From NCBI GenBank assembly GCA_030674155.1, contig CM060342.1:24471709-24535708 (forward strand): DNA of 64,000 nucleotides. The letters run 5' to 3'. Origin of the DNA: Stramonita haemastoma. Taxonomy: Eukaryota > Mollusca > Gastropoda > Neogastropoda > Muricidae. A model generated the notes under the pieces. It saw nothing but the letters and a program-made list of their open reading frames with translations, was not told where the DNA came from and searched no databases. Below are positions 36,501 through 50,621 of the stretch, piece after piece; within the stretch, counting starts at the first letter, position 1; each line of letters opens with the position of its first letter. The translations under genes were made by a program, and so were the position numbers.

Positions 36501-38503
36501 GGCCGGGCAGGGCAGGGCAGGGCATGTTCAAATCACACTCTCTAGCTTGGCTACTGGATTGGCTCCACAGACAGACGGACAGACAGACAGACATAAACCA
36601 CACACACACACTCCTCCTCTCTGCCCTGACATCTCAACATCTACACGACGCTGCTATATCTCAGTAAAGTAGTAAGTAACCAGTGGTAAACACACCTCGG
36701 CTTACTTGCTTTTTTTATCATCACACCACGCTACCACACCACAAACTTGACAATAACAAAAAACACATTGGAGTCGAAAAAGGAAAAACAAACAAACAAA
36801 AAAAAAAAAGGAAAAAGGAAACGAGGGATCCACTCTAACACACTTGTACACTTACTACTCAGTATCCAGTCCAGAGAGGAGTTATTTTTTATATTATATA
36901 TACAAGTCTGACCACATCGCCGTTCATCCCTTCCTTCCATCGCATCAAACACACCTCAATTTGATTTTGTGGAGAAAAAAGAGAAAAAAAACATAAGAGA
37001 GACACAGAGAGAGAGAGAAAGTGAGGGAGAGAGAGAGAGAGAAGAGAGAGACGTTCCACCAACAAAAAAAAAAAAAAAAAAAGAGTAAAAAAAAAAAAAA
37101 GCTGTCACTGATTTGCTGTGCACAACCAAAACAGTGAGCAGCTGGAGTTCGCACGAGAATGTGGACGAATGAACGCTGCTGCGTTCAGATCATTCCCATG
37201 TGAACAGAGAGAGAAAAAACAGGGAAAAAAAAAAAAAAAAAGAACGAAGGATATCGTTGGGCAAAAGAGGGGAAAGTCGGAACATGGGCACACTCAGGCA
37301 CATGCTTTGACATCAGTCGGCTAGAGATCTACGTCAAAGTAAAGTATCCACACTGCTTTAGAGACACAGCTCAACAGTACACACACATACATCCCCTTCT
37401 GCAGGATGTATCGTTTATTATTATTATTTTTTTCTTTCTTCTTCTTCTTCCATATTTGTCGGTTATATATATATATATATATATGTATTATAAAGATTTT
37501 ATTCAGAGATGCTATTTTCGAAAGTTGGTTTTGTTTTTGGTTTTATTTTTTCTTTCTTTCTTTTCTTGGTTTTGTTTCGTTTTTGTTGTGTTTACTTCTT
37601 TCTCACAAGAAGGGTTTTGAATGAAAAAAAGCAAAACCAGAGTAGTAGACTTTCCTTCTTTTTCATACGACTTTTCAAAAAAAAAAAAAAAAAGAAGAAA
37701 AAGTTTATTATCATTTTTTGCAGAATAACATAAACACATTTTACTTCAAAACATTCCTCTTTTTTTGAGATGAATTTTTTTTCAAAAAACTTTTTTTCAT
37801 TCTCAATCCATTGTTTGAACAAGTCTTCCTCTACTTTCTCTTTCCGTCAGAAAACACCATGCTAAAGCTTACTGACACCACTATCAAGATTGACACCTCC
37901 TTCACCAGTGCATGTGACACGCGAATCAAAATAACATGCACGTGTTCCTCTTCTCACCAGTAAAATACCATGGATTAAGTACCGTGATTGCACATCCACT
38001 GCATAGACATCCCAAATATGGGAATCTGCTTCACATTGTTTAAAAAATAAAAAAAAAAAAAAAAGACGAAAAAAAACCCACCATGGAAAAAAAATCATGT
38101 AGTAGTCTACAGCATGCAAACAACCACAATTATCGTCCTTTTGGTTTTTGGGGAAAAAAAAAAAAAAAAAAAATTCTCGCTAAAAAAAAAAAGGGAAAAC
38201 TCCGATGGAAGAAGGAGAAGTAAGGAGGTAATAAAAAAGAGGAAAAGAGAAGTCTTTTTTTTTTTGGTTGTTTTTTTTTTTCGTTTTGTTTTGGACAATA
38301 ATCCACTAGTAGGAGATAGATGCTGAAGCCAGGCTGGTGTTGTGCTGAGCTAGCGTTTCCCTGGCTGTTTTCGCTGACCGTCTGTCTGTCTGTCTGCTCT
38401 CTGCTGCTGTCGGGTTTACCAGCGGTTGGTTTTGAAGTAGCGAAGAGGTTTCTCATCCTGCACTGGGACAGCTGCACAGAGGATGAAACAGGGCGTCGTT
38501 ATC

Positions 38504-38546
<43 letters not shown>

Positions 38547-40195
38547 CTCTTTGAAACTTTATAAACACATGTAAATGAAACGACATTGTCACTTTTAATA
38601 TTACTATTTTTTTTACTGAAATCCCAAAGACAGAAAAAATCCAGGGAATACAAAAGGAGGATTTCGTTTCAAATCCCCGTTTTAGCTACACATACTTACC
38701 ATAATACCTGGTTTTTTATTAATTACCATCAACTCACAGCCACCCTGATAGCTGGTGATTGCATTTGTAAGTAGGGTTTTGAAAGTATGGCATTGCTGAA
38801 GCGTTACTTTTAAACCCAGGCTATATACATATACATGAAACTAACATGAATATTTACTGTTATTCGTCATATTCATTGGGAAGCTTTAAGCTACCCATAG
38901 AAAACGAATGTCATTATCACGACTTATGAAAAAGTAGAGTCTTGATTTTTAAATAGACATGTGAGGTCACATCAGTTAAACATCACAGAATCATCCGTTA
39001 TTCCTAGCTTTTACGTAAGAAAATAGAATCATCTGTTATGCACATAAAATGCATGTCATGAAATAACATCATCATGCTTTTATATCAAACGATACTGTGT
39101 AAATAACATTTATATTTTCATTACTCCCAGAAAGGTGATGCCTTCAATTCTTTAAGTCATTATCTAATGTTCTATTTTTGTTTTCAATTTTTGTACCTCT
39201 CCCTCCACACACACACACACACAACACACACACACACACACACAAGCACAGGTCACACACACACAGACATACCATACTTATAAATACATACAAGTAAATT
39301 AAGTAGCACAAATATAAGACTTTACACAAGACGCACAAAACAGAACCATCATAACTATATAAATATATATATATAAAAGAAACCATTATGGACCAGATTT
39401 GCATTTGTATAGTGTACTACTCCAGTCAATTCAGAGGTACTGCATAAGAGTTGGTACAACACATTCATTCATTCACTCCAGGGTTTTTTTTTTTGTTCCG
39501 CTGACCACAACGACCACACCAGGAGTGAAAGTGATCAGAGAAGAAACACCAGTGATTAAAGTCATAAAAAATCATAAACTACGACATCGAGATATTTGAA
39601 ACAAACAAAAAAAAAGCAACTACATAAAATGATGGAGACATGATGTGTCTCTTTGGACATTTTTTTTTTTGTAACTGAGATATGAAGATGTTTGAACAAA
39701 AATGGATGAAAAAGGAAATGCATAATTGACTTTATACCTAAATTTTGTAGAACTCACAACCTACAGTAAAAACATTTTTTTCCTGACACTTGTCAGAATA
39801 TCTAATCCCACTTTTACATGCAGAAAAAGAAAGAAATGAAGCTATACTGACTTATGTCCACTTTTACACAAGTTGTTCCTTTTTATAAAATTGTTGACAG
39901 AGTAAAATAATCACTACTTGACTCACTCATGCAAGACTTCAATTCTCGAGTGGGCTACCACCTCATAAAAATATTGCCATACCTTCATACCACACATTTT
40001 TTTCCTATCTTACCTTTCATAAAACCCCCCACTGAATCATATTCATGTAAAAGAAAGACTCAATTAACATGTGGATATATAGCCCATATGTTGTGCAATT
40101 TTAACAATTTAATCTTCTATATTTTGTACAGCTGTTCTGTTGTTCTCTAAGTTAAGTATAGGGAGATCGGGAGAGGTACATGTGAGAAGAGCGAG

Positions 40196-40258
40196 AGAGG
40201 GGGGGGGGGGAGGGGGGGAAGGGGAGGGAGAGAGGAGAGAGAGAGAGAGGAGAGAGAG

Positions 40259-40287
<29 letters not shown>
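40196..40287. repeat. G run and GA tract
   Basis: G-rich sequence followed by GA units with GGA interruptions; all purine on the plus strand. Confidence 0.95.
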
Positions 40288-40290
<3 letters not shown>

Positions 40291-41094
40291 GGTACACAGA
40301 CAGAGACAGACAAACAGACAAGAAGAGTGACACAGAAGAAGTGTTTCCATCTGCATATCTGCAAATGGGCAGAATTTTTTATATAATTAATTCCCAACCC
40401 CCTATTTTTTTTTTTTTCTTTTCTTTAGATCACAATGAAGTGTAATACACAGACTAACCAGTTTGTTTCCAATTTTGATTACACGGACAAGATTTCCAGT
40501 TGTTGGGCAAGACAATCTCAGGCGTCTACATACACACAACACACACAATCTCTCTACCACTCCCATCATGCACAACTACCATCCATCATGCACACTACGC
40601 GCCATAACGGCCTCCTCCAGAGGTGTACTGCCCCTGAAGGAGGCAGCCAAAGTCAGTATCTTGAATCTGACAGAAATGCAATTCTGATCTTCTTTGGTTT
40701 TTTTATTTTTTTTTTTTTTAAGAAGTTTCATCTTGAATGGTTAAAATTTTTTTTTTAAAAAGTAGACTGAAAGATAATGTTTAATGGGTTATAAAGCACA
40801 AATAAACAGACAAAAACAGAGGACGTTTCAGACTTTACAAAGGAGAAGCTTTTTCACTAGTGGGTGATAAGGTTATAACATGGTTACACCCCCCCTCCCC
40901 CCATCCAAAAGAAAAAAAAAAAACCCAAACCCAACATCCCCCCCATCCAATCTGTCATATATTATTAGTAATTACCATAGATTCAAAGGGCATCATTTTT
41001 TAAAAAAAAAGTGAATTTAATAAATCCACAATTACTATATTTCAAGCACCGTTGCCATGGAAGCAATCCAATATGGCCACCAAAACCATAATTT

Positions 41095-41222
41095 TTCAAT
41101 CTTCCAAAATTAAATGTATAACAAATACAAGAATTCCGTTTTTGTAGAAATGTTTCCAAAATTAAATGGATAACAAACACAGAAATTCTGTTTTCACAGA
41201 AATATTTTCGAAGTTTAAATTC
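41095..41222. repeat. degenerate three-copy repeat, unit about 58 bp
   Basis: The block ttccaaaattaaatgtataa / caaatacaagaattccgttt / agaaat recurs twice clearly and once as a decayed third copy (cgaagtttaaattctaacac). Confidence 0.7.
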
Positions 41223-42186
41223 TAACACACACACACACACTCTCTCTCTCTCTCCACTTTGCACACACCAATTTTTAACACTAAAAATACAAAATTTTGG
41301 CTACAAGTACTCCTGTGTCTATTCTAACTATGTTACTCAAGGCCTACAATAAACTGTCATGTGATGGAATGTAAGTCCCTACCTTCTAGAATGCCATGAA
41401 CAAACTCACGCTATCCCTGAAGTCTGATTGAGCCCACCTAGATGGTTGGATAAAAAAAAAACACACCCAAAAACAAAAACGGCCACAAAATATGTAAAAA
41501 TCTGGCCATTGGTGAACCTTGAAACTCTAGTGAGGAACAAAAAAAAGAAAGAAAAAAAAAATGATGCTAACTATCACCTTCTCACCAGCCAGTCTCTTAA
41601 AGCCAACTGATGTCACACAAACTACAGCATACTTTGCTGAAATAACTTGGACATAGCTTTCAAGAATGAGGAGAATAACTGCAGATCCTACAGGGCAGAT
41701 ACATTCACACTTGATATAAACATGAAACATGTTTTGATTTTTTTTTTATTTTTTTTTTTTAGAAGGGCGGGGATGGGGTATTTACACTGACAAAGAAAAA
41801 GGTCACCCTTGAGCTTTGACTTTCAACATTCTTTAAAATTTTTTTTTTTTTTTAAGTTATTTATTTTAATAACTTTCTTTACATGCACAACTGAGGGCAA
41901 AAAAGATTCCACATTTCCAAACTATCAAAATGCAGTAACTGGGGTTTTCTGTAAAATTGACTTTAAAAAAAACACCAACAAAAAACCCAAGATACCAACA
42001 TATTGAGTTTAAATTAATGTTATAAGGAACTATCATTTAAAAAATCTTACTACGATGTAAATGTTGACAACATAGCCGACATGAAAAACTGATATCTGCA
42101 GAGCAACTTTGTTTGCAGGTAACTTTGGAATGGGCTACTTTCATTCTACTGATATGATTAATACGACACTTAAAAATGATGTTCTT

Positions 42187-42273
42187 TGGCTACAGCTTTG
42201 AAGTTCACCAATGGTGAGATTTTGATGATATGTAACTATTTTTGCCTGCCATTAACCGCATTCCAACTTCAGG
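42187..42273 (+). repeat. dispersed repeat family B, left end decayed
   Basis: The sequence ggctacagctttgaagttca, then ccaatggtgagattttgatg and tgcctgccattaaccgca, ending ttccaacttcagg. Confidence 0.65.
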
Positions 42274-42561
42274 TGATAATGAATGAAATAAATATTATGA
42301 TGGCAAATGCTTATGGTGATGTTCCCACTTACCTTTTTATTTAAAGCAAACGAAAGAAGAAAAGAAATAAAAATGCAAAACATAAGATTTCTTCTAAATG
42401 AGACATAAGGGAAGTGGGATGTGACTGTGAATAAACAAAAGCTATCAAGTAGATTTAGCAATAACCATTATGACATACATTTCACAGTGTTGACAGTGTG
42501 AATATGCTTTTACCTCCCCCCCCCTCCTCTCCAAACCCCCCCACCCCCAATCCACATTCCC

Positions 42562-42562
<1 letters not shown>

Positions 42563-42609
<47 letters not shown>

Positions 42610-42759
42610 CACACACACACACAAGTGACACACACACACTTAACTGAAGAATTAATGAGCTTACATCCACACACATGCATGCATGCAGACACACACATAA
42701 CACCTGGAAACAGCTTCATTTCATGAGACACACACACACACACACACATACAACACACA

Positions 42760-42835
<76 letters not shown>

Positions 42836-42860
42836 ACACACAGACGCAACACACACAACA
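42563..42860. repeat. CA microsatellite cluster with repeated spacer
   Basis: Three CA tracts (about 42563-42625, 42729-42757 and 42767-42835) are separated by related spacers. Acctggaaacagcttcattt at 42703 recurs as acctagaaacagcttcattt near 42868, showing that a unit with CA tract plus spacer was duplicated. Confidence 0.9.
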
Positions 42861-43659
42861 CACACAAACCTAGAAACAGCTTCATTTCATGCATAGTAAC
42901 CATTTTCATTTTAAAAAAAACAAAAAAACCCACAAATTATAGATCTTTTTAACTTTTGCATGACCCCAATAAGAAAAACCCAGATTTCATCAGAATTCCA
43001 TTCAGGTTAAAGTTCAAGATACCAACTTGGCTACTCTACCATGCATTAATAATGCCTCCATTAATGTACAATGGTGTGTTCGTTTGTAAAGAGACACGAC
43101 GGCTTTGTGAGTTTAGTCGTTTTAGCGCACGCGAACTGCCTTACTTACTTCTGAACCAGACAAAACAGGAACTCTGTGTGGACTGTTTATGCCCCAAACC
43201 CATCCCTGAATCATTGATGTACTTTCCATCAACAGTGGGTTGGGTCTGGGAGGAACAATACACATAATTATATCATTTATCACTTGTAAATTGATAATTG
43301 TGTCAAATTATGCACTGAATTGCTTTTTTTTTTGGGGGGGGGGGGGGGGGGTTGGTTTCAATTTAACATGCATAAGATTCCATTTTGGTTAAGCTTAAAA
43401 TGAACAAAAATAAAAAAGAAAAAAAGAGAATTTTGATATTGCAACATTGTTCATATTTCAATTGTTAAAACTGGAACTTCACACCATTTTAGATTATTCC
43501 CCTTTTTTTTTTTTTTAAACCCACAAAAAAGGGCGGAATTCAAATTTAACCTTTTGGATAACAGTTCCATTTTGCACTGGTTCAAGTAAATTTACCGGGA
43601 TTTTTTTTTCTTTTTAATTGAGCGTAAAGTTTAGATATCTATTTTTGCTGCTGTTTCCT

Positions 43660-43884
43660 TTATGGGGCAGGGAAGGAAGGAATAGAGAGAGGAGGAGGGG
43701 GGGGGGGAGGCTGGGAGGAGGGGGCAATGAACCCCCCAGATGATTTGACAGGCATAAAGAAGAAGAGCAGCGCAGTGGCGGCAAAATATGCAGTGAGAGC
43801 AGCAGCAGATGCAGGAGTAGGAGTAGGAGGAGTAGGAGCAGCAGTAGGAGAAGGAGCAGTACCGGCAGAGAGCAGAGGAGACAA
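43660..43884 (-). other. composition-biased open frame, doubtful
   Basis: A 74-codon frame on the minus strand reads Pro/Thr/Ala-rich, then an apolar segment (residues about 32-46) and a Pro-rich end. The sequence is a degenerate CTC/CTG trinucleotide repeat with a poly-C run, and no splice site or family supports a gene. It is most likely an artefact of the repeat. Confidence 0.15.
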
Positions 43885-45215
43885 TGGCGGCTAGACGGCA
43901 TCCTCAAAAGAACCCCGGGTAATCTGCAAAGCACAGCAGTGACAGCGTCTTATTGCCTGGTCTTTTTCTCTCAAACACACACACACATCAGCACAACAAC
44001 GGCATACAACGCGCCCAGCTACAGCTAGCTACCAGAAAACTCTTCTGCTACTGTCAAATATGCCCAGGAGTGAATGACCAAAAAATTCTTGGTTTTTGAC
44101 ATGACATGAAATATTCATGGTTTTCTGTGTGTGTGTTTTTTGGTTTGTTTTTTTTTTTTAAACATTATTTACTTGGGCATGACTTTTCTCTCTCAGATCA
44201 AATAAAAACTTGATGGTAAATGATTCATTCCAGTTAACTCCCCCAATTTGAATCCCCCCCCCCCCTCCCCAACTCTCCCTCCACCTAAAAAAATTTAATA
44301 AAACCATCAGTATATGTCTGGGCAAAAATCAATTTGGTTGTGACCAAAAAAAATTGCAACTCAACTTATCATTACGAGATCAAGATAAAACATGATGTAA
44401 AACCATAAATATCACAGCTCTCACACACAGGCACATACATGTATGTCATTATCACCTTTGATCATTCAGACCTGTTTGAATCAATCTCTACTACATATCT
44501 TGCAGAACCATGCTCAAAAACCAAGTCATCATATGCATTATTTATCAGTAAGAAAAACGCCTGCCTCATTATTACATAATGTAAACAATGCACTCATACT
44601 TCATATCCTTAAACTAAGCAATATATGCATTCATACTTAACATTTTACACACTTCTAAGAAAATAAGATGTTAAAATTAGTATTGAATACCCCCCCCCCC
44701 CCCCCCTCAAAAAAAAAAGGTACTTAAAAACTACGGTAATCCAAATATGAGAACAAACTAAGCTTCCAAATATACTTACATCTACTAAACTGTGCATATT
44801 TAGTGTTCTGTTAATTTTCCTGTGCACACAAACTTTTCAACATAACAATGTAAAAAAGTCAATTCTGATGTAAAAAAAAAACCCACCAAACAAAAAAAAC
44901 CACCAAACAAAATACTGATTAATTAAGACCAAAGGATATCAGGCAATCAGTTTTGTGAACAGTTAATTAAAGGAAGTGAGTCCAGAATTTCTGTGCTTTT
45001 TCATTGAAGAATGATGGAAGGAATCGGTTTGGGATGAAATGACAAGGAGGCAGTTTGCAGATCCAGGCTAATTAATTTTAAGGTCAAGAGCATTTCACCA
45101 CATGGTAGCTTGATGATGACGATAATGTCCCCCACATGAATTTTTTTGTTTTACAGATGATTAAGTATTTAGTTTCCCCTCCATACCAATCAGCTGAAGT
45201 ATATATAATATACAC

Positions 45216-45217
<2 letters not shown>

Positions 45218-45295
<78 letters not shown>
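45218..45295. repeat. TA microsatellite
   Basis: About 38 TA units. Confidence 0.97.
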
Positions 45296-45297
<2 letters not shown>

Positions 45298-45315
45298 CAC
45301 ATACACACACTGTCA

Positions 45316-45600
45316 GCAGCTAACAGTCATTTGTGTTGTCTAATGTGTAATATTAACACATCCACATTAAGTAGCAGTGTTAACAGTCATTTGTCAGGTA
45401 GCAGTGTTAACAGTCAATTGTGGCATCTCATGTTGGATATCAACACATCTACATAAGTATGGTAACAGTCTTAACAGTCATTTGTGTTGTCGAATGTTTG
45501 ATATCAACACATCCACACAATTATGGTATGGTAACAGTCTAAAAGAGTCATTTGTGTCATCTAATGTTTGTTATCAACATATCCACATACAGTAAAAGTC
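45316..45600. repeat. minisatellite, unit about 75-85 bp
   Basis: About four units share taacagtcatttgtgttgtc, taatgtttgatatcaacaca and tccacata, plus short units of gtagcagtgttaacagtca. The array starts right after a TA tract. Confidence 0.85.
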
Positions 45601-45947
45601 TTGTGGTAAATTAATGTATTGGGAGATTCACAAATCGCCTCTTCTTGCTTGGGAAAAAAAAAAAAAAAAAAGCCAACAAAAAATATGAATTTCACCAATA
45701 ATAGGTTCTATCACAACCTTAGACGAGTATCCTGGGGGAAAAAAGGGTTAAAAAATGAAGAAGAAAAAAATCACTGAGTTCATTCTGTATATTTTCTTGC
45801 AGGGGATTTGAAACTAAGAGACTTGCAGCTCAGCTACACACACACACACACACACAGACACAAATGTTGGAAGAAGTATGACTTGTGATTGACAAGTGAG
45901 GTGTGATCATCCTGCTTGTTCAGATTATTCCCCCTTCTTCTGTTGTT

Positions 45948-46003
45948 CCTCAGCTAGAGCTCTGAGGTTCACAAATGGGGAGATTTTGCATGCGACCGGT
46001 CTC
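45948..46003 (+). repeat. dispersed repeat family B, short copy
   Basis: The sequence cctcagctagagctctgagg, then ttcacaaatggggagatttt and gcatgcgacc. It stops at an A run. Confidence 0.7.
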
Positions 46004-46378
46004 ATTAAAAAAAAAAAACCCTACTTTTCTCACTGGTCTGTCATTAAAAAAAAAAATCCTTTACAAAGTTTACACAAAGAGATAAACAGCCCAATCTCTA
46101 TTTTAGTCCATACAAGGCGAAATGAACATTTCACTATAAAATATTTTTTGCTTGTTGACCTCTGCATGACAATTTTGAAGATATTCAATAAGGAATAAAT
46201 CGTCAACAACACAACTGTTGTCAACTCCAGCCCAGATGATGGGTATCGTTTTAGTTTCTGTTGTGTAAAAGTTTCCCTTGATTTTGATCTTTTTTTTTTT
46301 TTATTTGTCTTGACAGGAATTTTCTCTTAGTTTTTGTTTCTACATTTGGAGGTCTAACAAAGACTGTATACGCAGTTA

Positions 46379-46453
<75 letters not shown>

Positions 46454-46470
46454 GTGTGGTGTGTGTGGTG
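46379..46470. repeat. TG microsatellite
   Basis: About 36 TG units grading into gtgttgtgtgg variants. Confidence 0.97.
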
Positions 46471-47369
46471 TATGTCTGTGCATGTAAAGACAACAGAATA
46501 AAAGAGAATTTCAATGAATTAAGCTTCAGTTACTGTACTTGGACTTATGTTTTTTTTTATGTATCTAACTATGTCTCACAGATACTCAGAAATCCTTTGA
46601 ATTCCTTGTCTTTCAAGACACTGATAACAGGCAATGGGTTAGGTACAAAACAGCTTGTATGTGTTCTTTGTAAGGTAGGCCGTGATCAAAGTCTGCTTGG
46701 GCTTGATTGTGTGAGCATTTCCAGTACTTTCTCATTTAATAGCTTTCTTTTTTGTTCTTTTTATGTTTACGAGTGTCACTGCAACTTTTTACCAACCAGT
46801 TAATGACATTTTTTTTTTAAACGACATTCTTTTACTTCACATAGGGTAAGGCAAATTAAAAAAAAAAAAAAAAAAGTCACGTAAGTTTTTATGAAACAGT
46901 TTGACCATGTACACTTATCTTGAGTACCCCCAAAAGAAATGCAATGCAGAGCGACAATAATGACAGCAGTAAACTAGCCCTTACAAAGTACATTTATGGG
47001 GTTAATATGCAGCATGTTCCTTCAGTGTCTGTGTTCACTTGATTCTTTAGCTGGCAGTTTATCCAGCTGAAGTCAGATACATGTCTGAAATCAGACCATA
47101 CTATGGAATGATCATGTGTGGCTGTGTGTTTTATCGTCAAGCACAAAAACAGGTTCACATGCGTATGAATCAAACCCCAAAGTCACGATAATAAAACTTC
47201 AAGCTCAAAGGAAGTGAAGTGATCGAAATAAAAAATAGTATATAACAAAGAGTTGTGTCGGTGAAAAAAAGATAATGAACGATGAAAAAGTACATTTTGA
47301 ACACGACCAACAAGAACTGAAAAAAAAAGAAGAATTTTTAAAGTAATATCAAAATGTTAACATGCAACA

Positions 47370-47446
47370 ATCTGGCCCCTGGAGAAGCTGAGGCCTCTGC
47401 TGCCTCGCTCTCCTATAGTCACATAGGTTATGGGACACCTTAACCT
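47370..47446 (+). mobile_element. fragment of the 15250-15480 element
   Basis: The stretch ctggcccctggagaagctga, then ggcctctgctgcctcgctct, ending cataggttatgggacacc, matches 15409-15478 with few changes. It is a 3' fragment only. Confidence 0.65.
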
Positions 47447-48631
47447 TTCTGCAACAATTTTATTTTGTATCCGAGGCACATTTTTTACTTCATGGCAGTG
47501 TTCCTGTGCGTTGACATTTGTTTTTGGTGACAGCTTGAAATAAATGGCGTTTTATTGTAGCTTTTATAAGGAGTCTTGATATGTAAAACACTCTATCCAC
47601 AACACTCCTGTCACTTCTTTCCTTTGATTTTCCCAAGCAGTGACTCGACTGCTACTTTAACAAAAAAAGTCATACAAGTATATAAAGTACCATGTTTTGT
47701 TATTCCTGAGCACACTGACATATTCATGAATCTTGGTCCATGGTTGCCTATTTTACATGCATTTTCATGCCACAATGTTGCTAAAAACTGTGTGAAAAGC
47801 CTAAAACCTGTTGAGATTGAAAAGGCACAGACAAGCACTGTTTGCAGATTCCTGTTTTCTGTGCTGATGAAATCTGGTTACTTCAGTTTCAGCCACCAAT
47901 TATATAGAAACACAATGTGATGCAAGTTTGGGCTCAGATGTAAGAGCACTTACCTCCCCCACCCCTTATTTCTGGGTTGGTCTTATCAGTCAAAATCTGT
48001 TTTGGGGTAACATATGCTGCGCTGCATATGTTTGCATGTGTATCATCTAGTGTTGACAAAAGCTACAAGTTTGGGGTTTTTTGCTTGTTTTTTTTTTATA
48101 AGCTGTCTGCCTTGGGTTTTGAGTGTGTTGTAAAACAATCGTCCAATCTCTGATCTTGCCTAAGAAGTAGAGATTATTGACAATAGATCAATGACAACAG
48201 ATCATTGTTTTTTTAATTGATTGATTCTGTTACAACTGTCACCAGCTAACAAATTTTGTCTTAGGGAGTTTTCCTTCAAGCAACCTCAAATCACGCAGTC
48301 AAAAAAAAAGAAAAAAAGAATGAAATGCAGTTTATTTTTGTCCAGGGGGGGGAGGGGCCAAAAAGGGGGCAAGGATTAGGGGATACGAAGGGGTGAGTCC
48401 AGTTTCCTTGTCAGCAAGAACTGTGGATTTCTTGACACGTGTAGGGTCTTAAAAATACATTTGTAAGGATACTCCTAAAGATACCTGGGAAAAACTGAAC
48501 ACCTAAAAGGTAAAATATGCGAACAATGCAGTAGCTGTTTTCAGGTCTTCAGCTTCTCTTTAGGCACTCCACAAGGAAAAGCAACCAGGGACAAAACCAA
48601 AGTATGTGGTAAATGAACAGCCAATAACTTC

Positions 48632-48890
48632 AATCCCCAATGGGGATGCTGAGGGGGTGGGGGTGGCTTTTAGTATAAATAGCATTCCCATCTTCTGGAA
48701 ATTCTGTGCTATGAATTTCCCCCATTTCTTTTCTATAAAATCATTCCATTTTCCCTTGCCTCTCTATCCTCTCTCTCCCATGCTTTTTTCCCCCTGCCTA
48801 CCCAGCCTATTCTCCAGCTATTTTTCAAGCAAATCTGACTTCTTTTTTTTTTCGAGTGAGCTTTCTATTGAGCTGCTCTGAAGTCGGAAC
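48632..48890 (+). mobile_element. dispersed repeat family D, plus orientation
   Basis: It starts atccccaatggggatgctga, has tagtataaatagcattccc and ttctgtgctatgaatttcc, and ends near gctctgaagtcgg. It is diverged in the 3' part. Confidence 0.65.
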
Positions 48891-49135
48891 ATGTCGACTG
48901 AGGCCAGATCTCCTGCAGAGTTACAAACATAGAAGAAGTCCAGGCACTACAGTCTACCCAATACGGCCGATAGGGAACAAAGACGAAGAAACCCCCACCT
49001 AGCAGGAGGAGTTTTTCGTCTATTTCTCACACAGTCAATAATCCTTACTGGGATTCAGCTTGAGCATGGTATAGCAGGCAATACACTAGTGCATTTCCTT
49101 CTCAGTCTGGTTCAATAAAAGCTGGGAGATGGGCG

Positions 49136-50621
49136 CTCTGGAGTGTCTTTTAGTCTCAGGCAAGTTCATTCCCCAAAATGTAACATTGCTACACTGTTTC
49201 TCTCCTACACTCTGGAGTGTCTTTTCGTCTCAGGCAAGTTCATTCCCCAAAATGTAACATTGCTACACTGTTTCTCTCCTACACTCTGGAGTGTCTTTTA
49301 GTCTCAGGCAAGTTCATTCCCCAAAATGTAACATTGCTACACTGTTTCTCTCCTACGCTCTGGAGTGTCTTTTAGTCTCAGGCAAGTTCATTCCCCAAAA
49401 TGTAACATTGCTACACTGTTTCTCTCCTACACTCTGGAGTGTCTTTTAGTCTCAGGCAAGTTCATTCCCCAAAATATAACATTGCTACACTGTTTCTCTC
49501 CTACACTCTGGAGTGTCTTTTAGTCTCAGGCAAGTTCATTCTTCCCCAAAATGTAACATTGCTACACTGTTTCCCTCCCACACTCTGGAGTGTCTTTTAG
49601 TCTCAGGCAAGTTCATTCCCCAAAATGTAACATTGCTACACTGTTTCTCTCCTACACTCTGGAGTGTCTTTTAGTCTCAGGCAAGTTCATTCTTCCCCAA
49701 AATGTAACATTGCTACACTGTTTCTCTCCTACACTCTGGAGTGTCTTTTAGTCTCAGGCAAGTTCATTCTTCCCCAAAATGTAACATTGCTACACTGTTT
49801 CTCTCCTACACTCTGGAGTGTCTTTAAGTCTCAGGCAAGTTCATTCCCCAAAATATAACATTGCTACACTGTTTCTCTCCTACACTCTGGAGTGTCTTTT
49901 AGTCTCAGGCAAGTTCATTCCCCAAAATATAACATTGCTACACTGTTTCTCTCCTACACTCTGGAGTGTCTTTTAGTCTCAGGCAGGTTCATTCCCCAAA
50001 ATGTAACATTGCTACACTGTTTCTCTCCTACACTCTGGAGTGTCTTTTAGTCTCAGGCAAGTTCATTCCCCAAAATATAACATTGCTACACTGTTTCTCT
50101 CCTACACTCTGGAGTGTCTTTTAGTCTCAGGCAAGTTCATACCCCAAAATGTAACATTGCTACACTGTTTCTCTCCTACACTCTGGAGTGTCTTTTAGTC
50201 TCAGGCAAGTTCATTCCCCAAAATGTAACATTGCTACACTGTTTCTCTCCTACACTCTGGAATGTCTTTTGTCTCAGGCAAGTTCATACCCCAAAATGTA
50301 ACATTGCTACACTGTTTCTCTCCTACACTCTGGAGTGTCTTTTGTCTCAGGCAAGTTCATACCTCAAAATGTAACATTGCTACACTGTTTCTCTCCTACA
50401 CTCTGGAATGTCTTTTGTCTCAGGCAAGTTCATACCTCAAAATGTAACATTGCTACACTGTTTCTCTCCTACACTCTGGAGTGTCTTTTGTCTCAGGCAA
50501 GTTCATACCTCAAAATGTAACATTGCTACACTGTTTCTCTCCTACACTCTGGAGTGTCTTTTGTCTCAGGCAAGTTCATACCTCAAAATGTAACACTGCT
50601 ACTACACTGTTTTCTCTCCAA
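49136..50621. repeat. 20-unit minisatellite, unit 73-77 bp
   Basis: Units begin ctctggagtgtcttttagtc, continue tcaggcaagttcattcccca, aaatgtaacattgctacact and gtttctctcctaca. Starts fall at 49136, 49210, 49284, 49358, 49432, 49506, 49583, 49657, 49734, 49811, 49885, 49959, 50033, 50107, 50181, 50255, 50328, 50401, 50474 and 50547. Most units are 74 bp. Units with an extra ttc are 77 bp. The last units lack one base (cttttgtctc) and are 73 bp, and they carry catacc in place of cattcc. Identity is above about 95 percent. Unit length is not a multiple of three, so no long repeat protein exists. Confidence 0.97.

Noticed and set aside
42956..43267. 103-codon plus-strand frame with several Cys residues
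   Set aside because: Codon use is not biased, no domain is recognisable and there is no splice signal. The length is compatible with chance.
30191..45970. Apparent compensatory change in the family B hairpin (cctcgg/ccgagg to cctcag/ctgagg)
   Set aside because: Both changes are CG to CA and CG to TG, the expected result of CpG decay at two sites. It is not evidence of selected RNA pairing.
49136..50621. Regular array resembling a CRISPR
   Set aside because: Units follow each other without unique spacers, unit length is 73-77 bp and the DNA is eukaryotic. It is a minisatellite.
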